A stretch of DNA of 6,402 bases from JAFALX01 sp050734185 (GCA_050734185.1 JBOHUE010000011.1:1-6402); one strand, 5' to 3'; shown: positions 1 through 6,112, numbered from the stretch's first letter. Numbers and translations are program-made. Notes: a model not told the origin generated them from the sequence alone.

Positions 1-2
1 CG

Positions 3-401
3 CTCGCGGTGTACCGCCCGGGTCGCCTCGACTCCGGCACCTGGATCGTCGGACTTGGCACAGGGGGAGGAGCGCCCCGCGCCCTCGGGGCGGCCGGCGT
101 CCCTGTGGGCTTTGCGGACCGTGTCACGCTGGTCGTCCGGTCCGCACCGGGGGCCGGACCGCTTGCACTCAGCCGGGTCAGCCTGACCGGAGGCGACACC
201 ATCCCAATTCCGCTCTCGGTCCGCGGTGTGCTGCCGCTGACGCCGATTGTCATCGCGCCGACCGGCCGCCAGATTGCCTACCTCGCCGCACCCGACGGGG
301 TCACCAACGCGTACATCGTCAACGCGGACGGCAGCGGGGCTGAACCGCTCACCGCGTACACGCCCGGCACGTTCGACGTGGCGGCGATCACCCTGAGCTG
401 A
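3..401 (+). CDS. C-terminal part of a probable PD40/TolB-like beta-propeller protein
   Basis: The reading frame is open from the window edge, so the start and most of the protein lie outside; 132 residues remain. Near fragment residues 86-115 the sequence PTGRQIAY, then a DG turn, then VNADGSG followed by PLT matches the repeat seen in PD40/TolB-type beta-propeller blades (classically SPDG..IAY...DG..I...DGSG...LT). The rest is rich in short beta-type stretches with Gly, Pro and Thr. Such propellers are usually exported or periplasmic and act in protein-protein contacts or ligand binding. No signal peptide can be judged because the N-terminus is missing. Its TGA shares one base with the ATG of the following glycosyltransferase, so the two are probably co-transcribed and translationally coupled. 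The family assignment rests on one clear blade and the specific function is unknown. Confidence 0.6.
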   Translation, partial: LAVYRPGRLDSGTWIVGLGTGGGAPRALGAAGVPVGFADRVTLVVRSAPGAGPLALSRVSLTGGDTIPIPLSVRGVLPLTPIVIAPTGRQIAYLAAPDGVTNAYIVNADGSGAEPLTAYTPGTFDVAAITLS

Positions 402-1555
402 TGGCACGCCTGCTTTTTCTTATAGCGGACACCGGCGGAGGGCACCGCGCCGCGGCCAGTGCCGTGGCCCGCCAGCTCGAGGCCCAGACGCCGGGGCGCC
501 ATGCGGTGCAGATCGTCGACCCCTTCGCCGAGTCGTCGCCAGCCTTCGTCGCCCGCGCCGCGGGGCTGTACGGGCCCCTGACGCGGTACGCGCCATGGGG
601 CTGGGGCGCGCTCTACCACGCCACCAACTCCCGCGTCGTCGCCGACGCGCTCGAGGGCTCGGTGCTGCGGATGGTCGACCGCAGCATTGCTCGCCATGCG
701 CGCCCGACGCCCGCGGTGATCGTGTCCTTCCATCCGCTCCTCAACCATCCCGCTGTGCGCGTGGCCAAGGAGCTCGAGCCGCGCCCGCCCGTGGTGACGG
801 TGATCACGGACCTCGTCGACGTGCACGCGTCGTGGGCCTGTGCGGGGGTGGACGCCGTGGTGGTGCCGTCGCCCGGCGGCTGGGACCGCTGCCGTCGTGC
901 CGGGATCCCCGCTGAGCGCTGCCACGAGATCGGCCTCGCCGTCGACCCGAGCTACGCACAGCCGCCGCCCGGGCCTGAGGAGCGCCGCCGTCTCCGCGAG
1001 CGTCTGGGCCTCGACCCCGATCGCTTCGTGCTGCTGCTCTGCGGCGGCGCCGACGGATCGGGAGGCCTCGCGCGTCGCGCGCGTGCGCTCGCCACCTCCG
1101 GCCTCGACATCGACGTCGTCGTTATCTGCGGCCGCAACCGGTCGTCTCGGCGGCGCCTTCAGGGACTGAGGGGCCACGACGGCCGGCCGGTGATGGTGCA
1201 CGGCTTCGTCAACGGCATGGGCGACTGGATCCGCGCCGCCGACGTCATTGCCACGAAGGCGGGCCCGAGCACCATCGCCGAGGCGCTGTGCTGCGGCGTG
1301 CCGCTGCTGCTCACCTTCTATCTTCCGGGGCAGGAGCGCGGCAACGTCGAGTGGGTCGCCGACTCCGGCGCCGGGCGCTACGTGCCCTTCACCCGCCAGC
1401 TGGTCGACGCGGTGGCGGAGCTGGCGGCACCCGGGTCGCCGGCGCTGGCGCGGATGCGCGCCACCGTGCGCACCCTCGCGCGACCCGAGGCGACCGAGCG
1501 AATTGCCGACCTCATCGACCGCGTCGCCACCGCCGGCTCCGCCGCCGCGGAGTGA
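401..1555 (+). CDS. GT28-family glycosyltransferase, MGDG synthase / diacylglycerol glucosyltransferase-like
   Basis: This 384-residue protein looks like a two-domain GT-B glycosyltransferase of the MGDG-synthase/UgtP/MurG group. The N-terminal domain opens with a beta strand and the loop DTGGGHR (residues 10-16), the acceptor-side signature of MGDG-synthase N-domains. The C-terminal nucleotide-sugar domain has a glycine-rich loop GGADGSGG (215-222), a donor-site segment TKAGPSTIAEAL (285-296), and PGQERGN (309-315), close to the PGQExGN typical of these enzymes. Length fits the family (about 370-400). The likely role is transfer of a sugar from a UDP-sugar to diacylglycerol or another lipid at the inner face of the cytoplasmic membrane; the exact sugar and acceptor cannot be read from sequence. 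The start overlaps the upstream stop by one base and its stop overlaps the recF start by four, so it sits mid-operon. It is not a usual member of the dnaA-dnaN-recF neighbourhood. A MurG-like role is less likely given the DTGGGHR and GQExGN motifs. Confidence 0.85.
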   Translation: MARLLFLIADTGGGHRAAASAVARQLEAQTPGRHAVQIVDPFAESSPAFVARAAGLYGPLTRYAPWGWGALYHATNSRVVADALEGSVLRMVDRSIARHARPTPAVIVSFHPLLNHPAVRVAKELEPRPPVVTVITDLVDVHASWACAGVDAVVVPSPGGWDRCRRAGIPAERCHEIGLAVDPSYAQPPPGPEERRRLRERLGLDPDRFVLLLCGGADGSGGLARRARALATSGLDIDVVVICGRNRSSRRRLQGLRGHDGRPVMVHGFVNGMGDWIRAADVIATKAGPSTIAEALCCGVPLLLTFYLPGQERGNVEWVADSGAGRYVPFTRQLVDAVAELAAPGSPALARMRATVRTLARPEATERIADLIDRVATAGSAAAE

Positions 1556-2715
1556 CGCCCGAGGCCGGCGCCGGGCGCTGCGCGATCGCCCGGCTGCGCC
1601 TCTTCCAGTTCCGCAACTACAGCGCGATGACAGTGAGCCTGGGTCCATCGCTCAACGTCATCGCGGGAGACAACGCGCAGGGCAAGACCAACCTGCTCGA
1701 GGCGGCCGCCACGCTCGCGCTCACCCGCTCGCCGCGAGCATCGACCAGCGCCGACCTCGTGATGTGGGGAACAGACGGCTGCGCCGTCGAGGGTGCAGTG
1801 ATCCGTCCGGGCGGCGACTGCACGCTGTCGCTGCGGCTGGAGCGGTCACACGAATCGGACCGCCTGTCGCGTACGACCTCAGTCGACGGCAAACCGCGCC
1901 CGGCGCGTGCGCTGCTCGGGCTCTGTCCGGTGGTCATGTTCTGGCCCGACGACCTGCAACTCGTGAAGGCCGGCCCGGATGCGCGCCGCCGCCTGCTCGA
2001 TGTGCTCCTGGTGCAGCTCGAGCCTCGCACCGCAGCGCACATGTCGCGGTACCGGCGTGTGCTGGAACAGCGAAACGCGCTGCTGCACCGCATGCGCGCC
2101 GAGGGACGCCTCAGACCCGAGCTCGACGGCTTCACGCACGAGCTCGTGCACCATGGCGCCCGGCTCGCGGTGGCGCGCTCCCGCCTGCTCCGCGAGCTCG
2201 CCCCCCGCGCCGCCGCGGCGCTGCAGGAGCTCAGCGAGGGCTCGGAGCATCTCGCGCTCGAGTACGTCGCCGCGCATGGTGCCATCGGTGCCGACGAGGA
2301 TCAGGTGGAGGCCGACCTCCTGGCGGCGCTGCGCTCCCGCGCCGACGAGGAGCTGGCGCGCGGAGTCACGGTGGCCGGCCCGCACCGCGACGACGTGTCC
2401 ATCCTCCTCGGTGGACGCAGCGCTCGCACAGCGGCATCACAGGGACAGCAGCGCAGCATCGTCCTCGCCATCAAGCTCGCGGAGATGCGCCATGTTGCGC
2501 ATTGCACGGGAGCACTGCCGGTCGTCATGCTCGATGACGTGCTGAGCGAGCTTGATCAGAATCGCCGCTCGCAGCTGCTCGCTCTGCTGACTGCCGGCGG
2601 CGGCCCTCAGGTGCTCGTCACGACGACAGAGCCGCTGCACGATGTCGATGACGTCGCCGCTACACGACACTTCACCGTCGTCGGCGGGACAGTCACCGAG
2701 GCCCATGAGAGCTGA
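1552..2715 (+). CDS. recF: DNA replication and repair protein RecF
   Basis: RecF is an SMC-like ABC ATPase that binds gapped DNA with RecO and RecR, helps load RecA and supports restart of stalled forks. The 387-residue protein has LRLFQFRNY at the N-terminus, Walker A GDNAQGKTN (39-47), the FWPDDLQLVK segment followed by RRRLLD typical of RecF, the ABC signature SQGQQRS (296-302), and Walker B VVMLDD continuing into VLSELDQNRR (324-338). All expected catalytic motifs are intact. The GTG start is the only start codon ahead of the conserved region. It overlaps the upstream stop as GTGA and adds about ten residues (including PEAGAG) to the usual RecF start. No clear ribosome binding site precedes it, so translation is probably coupled to the glycosyltransferase gene. 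RecF normally follows dnaN on the same strand; here it faces dnaN from the opposite strand. Confidence 0.96.
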   Translation: MTPEAGAGRCAIARLRLFQFRNYSAMTVSLGPSLNVIAGDNAQGKTNLLEAAATLALTRSPRASTSADLVMWGTDGCAVEGAVIRPGGDCTLSLRLERSHESDRLSRTTSVDGKPRPARALLGLCPVVMFWPDDLQLVKAGPDARRRLLDVLLVQLEPRTAAHMSRYRRVLEQRNALLHRMRAEGRLRPELDGFTHELVHHGARLAVARSRLLRELAPRAAAALQELSEGSEHLALEYVAAHGAIGADEDQVEADLLAALRSRADEELARGVTVAGPHRDDVSILLGGRSARTAASQGQQRSIVLAIKLAEMRHVAHCTGALPVVMLDDVLSELDQNRRSQLLALLTAGGGPQVLVTTTEPLHDVDDVAATRHFTVVGGTVTEAHES

Positions 2716-3007
2716 GAACCGCCGCGAGGAACGTCTCGGCGACATGCTCGAGCCGGCGCTGCGCGGCCTCGGCGTGCGCGCCAGGGTGCGCGAGGAGCGC
2801 GTGCGCCGGGTGCTGGCGGATATCGTCGGCCCTGCCCTTGCACCGCACTGCCGTGCCGAACGGCTCGACCGCGGCGTACTGCTGATCGCCACGACGAACA
2901 CCGCGCTCGCGCATCAGCTGCAGCTGGAGTCGCCGCGCTTGATCGCCGCCTGCAACGAGGCCGTCGGCGACGAGCTCGTCAAGCGATTGCGCTTCTGCGC
3001 TATGTGA
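2705..3007 (+). CDS. DUF721 / DciA-like protein
   Basis: This short protein (100 residues) fits the DUF721 family. It has a basic helical N-terminus (ENRREERLGDML), the central segment VLADIVGPALAPH (family pattern close to W..iVG..la.h), a beta strand GVLLIATTN, a helix with LAHQLQLESPRLI, and the terminal KRLRF. The tryptophan often found before the IVG is replaced by leucine. DciA proteins carrying this domain are replicative helicase loaders or partners in many bacteria lacking DnaC/DnaI. In Actinobacteria a DUF721 gene commonly follows recF, as here. The ATG overlaps the end of recF by 11 nt and a short GAGG lies only 3 nt upstream, so translational coupling is likely. An in-frame upstream ATG at 2642 would lie deep within recF and is not needed. 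The family call is good; helicase loading is inferred from the family. Confidence 0.85.
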   Translation: MRAENRREERLGDMLEPALRGLGVRARVREERVRRVLADIVGPALAPHCRAERLDRGVLLIATTNTALAHQLQLESPRLIAACNEAVGDELVKRLRFCAM

Positions 3008-3016
3008 GATGCCCGT

Positions 3017-3041
3017 GTGCGAGGCGCTACGCCACGCGCAC
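3017..3041. terminator. possible hairpin between convergent DUF721 and dnaN stops
   Basis: Arms GTGCG (3017-3021) and CGCAC (3037-3041) plus inner GGC (3023-3025) and GCC (3031-3033) can form an imperfect stem with a 5-nt loop. It overlaps the last codons of dnaN and begins just after the DUF721 stop. No T tract follows on either strand. It could slow polymerases arriving from both sides, but this is weak evidence in GC-rich DNA. Confidence 0.22.
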
Positions 3042-4142
3042 CGGCATGATGATGCAGAGGTAGTCGTCGCGTCCCGCGGGACGGATGACGCCCGGGTGCA
3101 GCGCTCCGTTGAAGGACAGCTGCACCTCGTCCGAGTCGAGGACGGACAGCGCATCGAGCACGTAGCGCGCGTTGAACGCTATCTGCACATCGTCGCCCTG
3201 CACCGATGCACTCAGCGGCGCCTCGTCGTCGCCGACCTCCGCCGTCTGCGCCCGCAGCGTCAGCGTTCCTTCGCCGACCTGCATGCGCACCGGGTTCGCA
3301 GCGTCGCGCGCCAGCACTGCAGCGGTGCGAGCCTCGCGCAGCAGCGCCGCCGTCGGCAGGCTCACCGTGGTCGACGTCGTTGCGGGGATCACCTGCGCGT
3401 AGTTGGGGTACGCACCCTCGATGAGACGCGACGAGATCTCCACGTCCTTGAGCGTGAAGAAGACCTGGTTGCGCCCCTCGGAGACCGCGATACCGACCGC
3501 CGGCCGGTTGGGGTTGATGGCCCGGGCGACCTCGTTGAGGTGGCGCGCGGGGACGATCACCGACACAGGCGTCGCGTCACTCGCGCCGTCCACGTCGAGC
3601 GTCTTCACCGCGAGCCGGTGCCGGTCGGTGGCCGCAAGAGTCAGCTTGCCGCCCTCGATCTGCAGCAGCGTGCCGGTGAGCACCGGCGATGCCTCGTCCG
3701 CGCTCGCCGCCATGACCGTCTGCGTGATCGCTCCCTGCAACGCCGTCGAATCGACCTCGATCGTCGATGCAGCCTCCTGGCGGGGCAGCGGCGGGAATTC
3801 CATCGCGTCGATGCCATGCAGGTTGGCGCGGTGCACTCCACACGACAGCTTCAGCACCTGTGTCGCCGTGTCGAGCTCCATGGTGCATGGTGCGTCGCTC
3901 AGCGATGACACGTACTCCGTCAGCAACCGCGCCGGTGCGGTCGTGCGTCCCTCCTCGAGAACGGTCGCCGGCACCGTTGCGCTGATCGTGAGGTCCAAGT
4001 TGGTCGCGGTGACCTTGAGCCCGCTGTCCGTCGTCTCGAGGAGCACATTCGCCAGCACCGGCAGTGTCGAGCGCGGCGACACGGCACGCGTGACCAGGCC
4101 CAGGGCAGCGCTGAGGGCGGAAGACGACACGGTGGCCTTCAT
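3027..4142 (-). CDS. dnaN: DNA polymerase III beta subunit (sliding clamp)
   Basis: DnaN forms the ring-shaped dimer that tethers DNA polymerase III to DNA and also recruits repair and initiation-control proteins. The 371-residue product has the family length and three-domain layout. Near the N-terminus is RAVSPRSTLPVLANVLLE (19-36), a beta-clamp hallmark. The centre includes GAYPNYAQVIP. The C-terminal domain ends with FNARYVLDALSVLD, then FNGALHPGVIRP and the terminal IIMPVRVA, which forms part of the partner-binding cleft. The ATG at 4142 is chosen because MKATVSSSAL aligns with the usual family start (MKFTI..) and an AGGAG lies 10 nt upstream. A GTG at 4178, in frame with its own AGGAG 7 nt upstream, would add 12 residues. 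The gene is co-directional with dnaA across a 249-bp spacer and converges on the recF-DUF721 unit. Confidence 0.97.
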   Translation of the reverse strand: MKATVSSSALSAALGLVTRAVSPRSTLPVLANVLLETTDSGLKVTATNLDLTISATVPATVLEEGRTTAPARLLTEYVSSLSDAPCTMELDTATQVLKLSCGVHRANLHGIDAMEFPPLPRQEAASTIEVDSTALQGAITQTVMAASADEASPVLTGTLLQIEGGKLTLAATDRHRLAVKTLDVDGASDATPVSVIVPARHLNEVARAINPNRPAVGIAVSEGRNQVFFTLKDVEISSRLIEGAYPNYAQVIPATTSTTVSLPTAALLREARTAAVLARDAANPVRMQVGEGTLTLRAQTAEVGDDEAPLSASVQGDDVQIAFNARYVLDALSVLDSDEVQLSFNGALHPGVIRPAGRDDYLCIIMPVRVA

Positions 4143-4152
4143 GGTGCGGGCA

Positions 4153-4157
4153 CTCCT
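4153..4157 (-). promoter_or_regulatory. Shine-Dalgarno sequence for the preferred dnaN start
   Basis: On the minus strand AGGAG precedes the ATG at 4142 by 10 nt, within a longer purine run GAGAGGAG. It supports the family-consistent dnaN start. Confidence 0.7.
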
Positions 4158-4185
4158 CTCGACGGAAACAGTTGTCACCAGCTGA

Positions 4186-4190
4186 CTCCT
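4186..4190 (-). promoter_or_regulatory. second Shine-Dalgarno sequence, for an upstream GTG of dnaN
   Basis: A second AGGAG on the minus strand lies 7 nt before an in-frame GTG at 4178, an ideal spacing. If used it would give a clamp with 12 extra N-terminal residues (MTTVSVERSART). Alternatively, ribosomes may enter here as a standby site. Confidence 0.4.
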
Positions 4191-4230
4191 AGAACGAACT
4201 GAGTTTAAAGAAAACGCATGTATATATAGA
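4191..4230. other. AT-rich tract, candidate DNA unwinding element
   Basis: I count 28 A/T of 40 bases, including TTTAAAGAAAA and TATATATA. It is the only comparably AT-rich stretch I noticed in the window and sits 11 bp from a DnaA box. TATATA could also serve as a -10 element for dnaN on the minus strand, but I find no good -35. Confidence 0.55.
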
Positions 4231-4241
4231 GCGGGGGAAGA

Positions 4242-4250
4242 GGTGGATAA
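4242..4250 (-). promoter_or_regulatory. DnaA box (TTATCCACC)
   Basis: Eight of nine bases match TTATCCACA, the last base differing. It is oriented with its 3' end toward the AT-rich tract, the arrangement expected for a DnaA site that directs strand opening. Confidence 0.65.
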
Positions 4251-4272
4251 GAGGGATGCATGAGTTCAGCAG

Positions 4273-4296
4273 GGACCGGCGCCGTCGCCTCGGTCC
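4273..4296. terminator. strong GC-rich hairpin downstream of dnaA
   Basis: GGACC (4273-4277) and GGCG (4278-4281) pair with CGCC (4286-4289) and GGTCC (4292-4296) around a 4-nt loop, with a 2-nt bulge. That makes a nine-base-pair stem. It lies about 95 nt past the dnaA stop, so it might end or attenuate dnaA transcription before dnaN. No T tract follows on the minus strand, so it is not a classical intrinsic terminator. It could instead be a structural part of the origin. Confidence 0.35.
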
Positions 4297-4357
4297 TGTG
4301 CGCAAGTGTGGCGCGTGTCCACAGTGAATCCCGAGGACAACCGTGTTCCCCCACTCG

Positions 4358-4367
4358 TCCACATGTG
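4358..4367. repeat. palindromic 10-mer TCCACATGTG, copy 1
   Basis: It contains the perfect palindrome CACATGTG and overlaps the box-like TCGTCCACA. An identical 10-mer lies at 5856-5865, so the two copies bracket dnaA. Confidence 0.5.
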
Positions 4368-4391
4368 ATCCAGAAGATGTCGACAGGTTCG

Positions 4392-5813
4392 TCAACGGCT
4401 GTGCAGCCGTTCGCGGATCTGACGCAGGTCGCTCTGGAGCCGGCTGTCCTCGCGCACCAGCTCGGTGATCTTCTCGATCGCGTGCAGTGCCGTGGTGTGG
4501 TCGCGCCCGCCGAAGGCGGTGCCGATCACCGGTAACGATGAGTCCGTCTCCTCGCGGATGATGTACATCGCCACCTGGCGGGGGAACACGATGTGCTTGT
4601 CGCGACGCTTGCCCTTCATCTCCTCGACGGAAATGGAGTAGTGGTCGGCCACGGCCGACTGGATCGCCTCGATGCTGAGCGGCGCGCTGTCGTGCACCGG
4701 GATGATGTCGCGGAGGATCTGCTGGGCGATTTCGAGAGTGACCGGCTGGCCGTTGATGGATGCGTGCGCGAGGACTCTGATGAGCGCGCCCTCGAGCTCG
4801 CGGATGTTGCGCTGGATGCGGTGGGCGATGAACGCGCACACCTCGTCGGGAACGAGCCGGCTGTAGGGCCCGAGCTTGCGGTTGAGGATCGCCAGCCGTG
4901 TCTCGAAGTCCGGCGGCTGGATGTCCGCCATGAGGCCGCCCTCGAACCGGCTGCGCAGCCGGTCCTCCAGCGTGGGGATGTCCGTGGGCGGACGGTCACT
5001 GCTGACAACGATCTGCTTCTGGATCTCGTGCAGCGCGTTGAACGTATGGAAGAACTCTTCTTGGGTGCGGTCCTTGCCGGCGAAGAACTGAATGTCGTCG
5101 ATGAGGAGCACGTCGACCGAGCGGTAGCGCACACGGAAGTCACCGGTGCGGTTCTCCTGGATCGACGTGATCATCTCGTTCATGAACTTCTCGGACGTGA
5201 TGTACGCGACGCGCGTGTTGCGGTGCTGCTCGCGCACAGCGTGCCCGATGGCGTGCATGAGGTGCGTCTTGCCGAGACCCACACCGCCGTAGAGGAAGAG
5301 CGGGTTGTAGGCCTTGCCCGGTGCATCGGCAACGGCGCGGCATGCGGCGTGGGCGAAGCGACTGGCATTGCCGACGACGAACGTGGTGAACGTGAAGTTG
5401 GGGTTCAGCCGTGAGTCGCTGGCGGTGGCGTCGTCCGAATCGGTGACGGGGGCGAGCACCGCCTCGGTTTCGATGCTGGGCTCGGGTTCGTCTGGCGGCG
5501 GCGCCGCAGCGGGATCGACGGTGATCACCACATCGCACTCTCCACCGATCACGCCCGACAGCGTTTCGCGGATCAGCGGGACGTAGCGCTCGGTGAGCCA
5601 GTCACGCGCGAGGCGCGTCGGCACACCGACGGTGAACGTGTGTCCGTCGTAGCCGACGAGCACGGCGTTGGCCAGCCAGGTCTCGTAGCCCGGACGCGAG
5701 AGCTGGAATCGCAACTCTTCCTGGGCCACATGCCACATCTGCTGGGCATCGGGAAACGCTGGTTGTGTCAGTGATTCGGTCTCCATCGAGATCATGCGAT
5801 CCATACCCGGCAT
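4392..5813 (-). CDS. dnaA: chromosomal replication initiator protein DnaA
   Basis: DnaA is the AAA+ initiator that binds DnaA boxes, oligomerises with ATP, melts the origin and recruits helicase. The 473-residue product has all four domains. Domain I (about 24-100) carries WHVAQEELRFQLSRPGYETWL. Domain II is a short acidic, Pro-rich linker. Domain III begins at NPNFTFTTFVVGN and has Walker A GGVGLGKTH (176-184), Walker B LLIDDIQF (236-243) and the arginine-finger region LEDRLRSRFEGGL (283-295). Domain IV holds the box-binding signature GRDHTTALHAIEKI (436-449). A glycine stands where many DnaAs have tryptophan in RFEWGL. The start is uncertain: in-frame ATGs occur at 5813, 5804, 5795 and 5786, none with a well-spaced Shine-Dalgarno. 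A GGGGAG lies 15 nt before the first. The ATG at 5813 is taken as the outermost plausible start. A DnaA-box dyad in its leader suggests autoregulation. Confidence 0.97.
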   Translation of the reverse strand: MPGMDRMISMETESLTQPAFPDAQQMWHVAQEELRFQLSRPGYETWLANAVLVGYDGHTFTVGVPTRLARDWLTERYVPLIRETLSGVIGGECDVVITVDPAAAPPPDEPEPSIETEAVLAPVTDSDDATASDSRLNPNFTFTTFVVGNASRFAHAACRAVADAPGKAYNPLFLYGGVGLGKTHLMHAIGHAVREQHRNTRVAYITSEKFMNEMITSIQENRTGDFRVRYRSVDVLLIDDIQFFAGKDRTQEEFFHTFNALHEIQKQIVVSSDRPPTDIPTLEDRLRSRFEGGLMADIQPPDFETRLAILNRKLGPYSRLVPDEVCAFIAHRIQRNIRELEGALIRVLAHASINGQPVTLEIAQQILRDIIPVHDSAPLSIEAIQSAVADHYSISVEEMKGKRRDKHIVFPRQVAMYIIREETDSSLPVIGTAFGGRDHTTALHAIEKITELVREDSRLQSDLRQIRERLHSR

Positions 5814-5855
5814 CTCGAAAGAATGGTGCTCCCCGATGACCTCTCCATGCCGCAC

Positions 5856-5865
5856 TCCACATGTG
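5856..5865. repeat. palindromic 10-mer TCCACATGTG, copy 2
   Basis: It is identical to the copy at 4358-4367 on the other side of dnaA and lies 6 bp from the first consensus DnaA box. The palindrome CACATGTG could bind a dimeric regulator, or this may be a degenerate pair of DnaA half-sites. Confidence 0.5.
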
Positions 5866-5870
5866 TGCTG

Positions 5871-5903
5871 GTTATCCACACGTTGTGCACACGAGTGGAT
5901 AAC
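5871..5903. promoter_or_regulatory. DnaA-box dyad in the dnaA leader
   Basis: A perfect DnaA box TTATCCACA lies at 5872-5880 (+). A relaxed box TTGTGCACA lies at 5883-5891 (+). An inverted near-consensus box TTATCCACT lies at 5902-5894 (-). Starts are exactly 11 bp apart. The outer arms GTTATCCAC (5871-5879) and GTGGATAAC (5895-5903) form a perfect 9-bp inverted repeat, and inner CGT/ACG extends the symmetry. The cluster lies between the candidate dnaA promoter and the dnaA start, so bound DnaA could act as a roadblock to its own transcription. It may also be one half of a bipartite origin. Confidence 0.85.
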
Positions 5904-5973
5904 AGCGGATGATTCCTGCGCCACTGCTCGGGAACGGTGCGACGTTGAGTGATGTGTTACCCGCGCCTCGGCC

Positions 5974-6002
5974 AGTCTAGCAACGCCGTGTCGGTGCCAC
6001 AA
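5974..6002 (-). promoter_or_regulatory. candidate sigma70-type promoter of dnaA
   Basis: On the minus strand a -35-like TTGTGG (6002-5997) is separated by exactly 17 nt from a -10-like TAGACT (5979-5974), which is preceded by TGC, an extended -10. Transcription would start near 5967, giving a leader of about 150 nt that includes the DnaA-box dyad. Confidence 0.45.
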
Positions 6003-6112
6003 CGGTCGGGTGCGACGATGGTGTGACAGCAGGCGTCCGCGCGACCTGCGTGCACATCCCTGCGACACGATCGGACGAGCGAATCGCGTCGAGAAGCCGC
6101 TTCAGCCGTGGT

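Larger units (their letters stand above)
4143..4391. other. oriC: dnaN-dnaA spacer, candidate oriC segment with AT-rich unwinding region
   Basis: No gene is seen in these 249 bases. Positions 4191-4230 are 28/40 A+T, strikingly AT-rich for this GC-rich window, and end in TATATATAGA. On the minus strand a near-consensus DnaA box TTATCCACC (4250 to 4242) is followed by a short C-rich stretch and then the AT tract. This box, GC-rich and AT-rich order is typical of bacterial origin unwinding sites. Weaker box-like 9-mers on the plus strand are GTGTCCACA (4315-4323) and TCGTCCACA (4355-4363). The spacer should also hold the dnaN promoter and leader. I infer it is the melting part of the origin; replication start is not demonstrable from sequence alone. 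Confidence 0.6.

Noticed and set aside
278..1648. Long minus-strand reading frame of 456 codons
   Set aside because: It lies opposite the glycosyltransferase gene, has Arg/Gly/His-rich low-complexity composition and no recognisable domain. It is a typical antisense shadow in GC-rich DNA.
3009..3908. Plus-strand reading frame of 299 codons opposite dnaN
   Set aside because: The composition is Arg/His-rich, and the opposite strand encodes an unambiguous sliding clamp.
4201..4241. DnaA-trio repeats next to the DnaA box
   Set aside because: Reading the relevant strand 3' to 5' gives only one clear trio (GAT) followed by alternating TA. There is no run of at least three trios.
4221..4250. dnaN promoter with TTATCC as -35 and TATATA as -10
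   Set aside because: The -35 matches only about three of six bases and coincides with a DnaA box. This is too weak to annotate as a promoter.
4189..4839. Minus-strand reading frame overlapping the 3' part of dnaA and the spacer
   Set aside because: Its dnaA-overlapping part is an off-frame translation, and the tail crosses the AT-rich tract without any domain or ribosome binding site.
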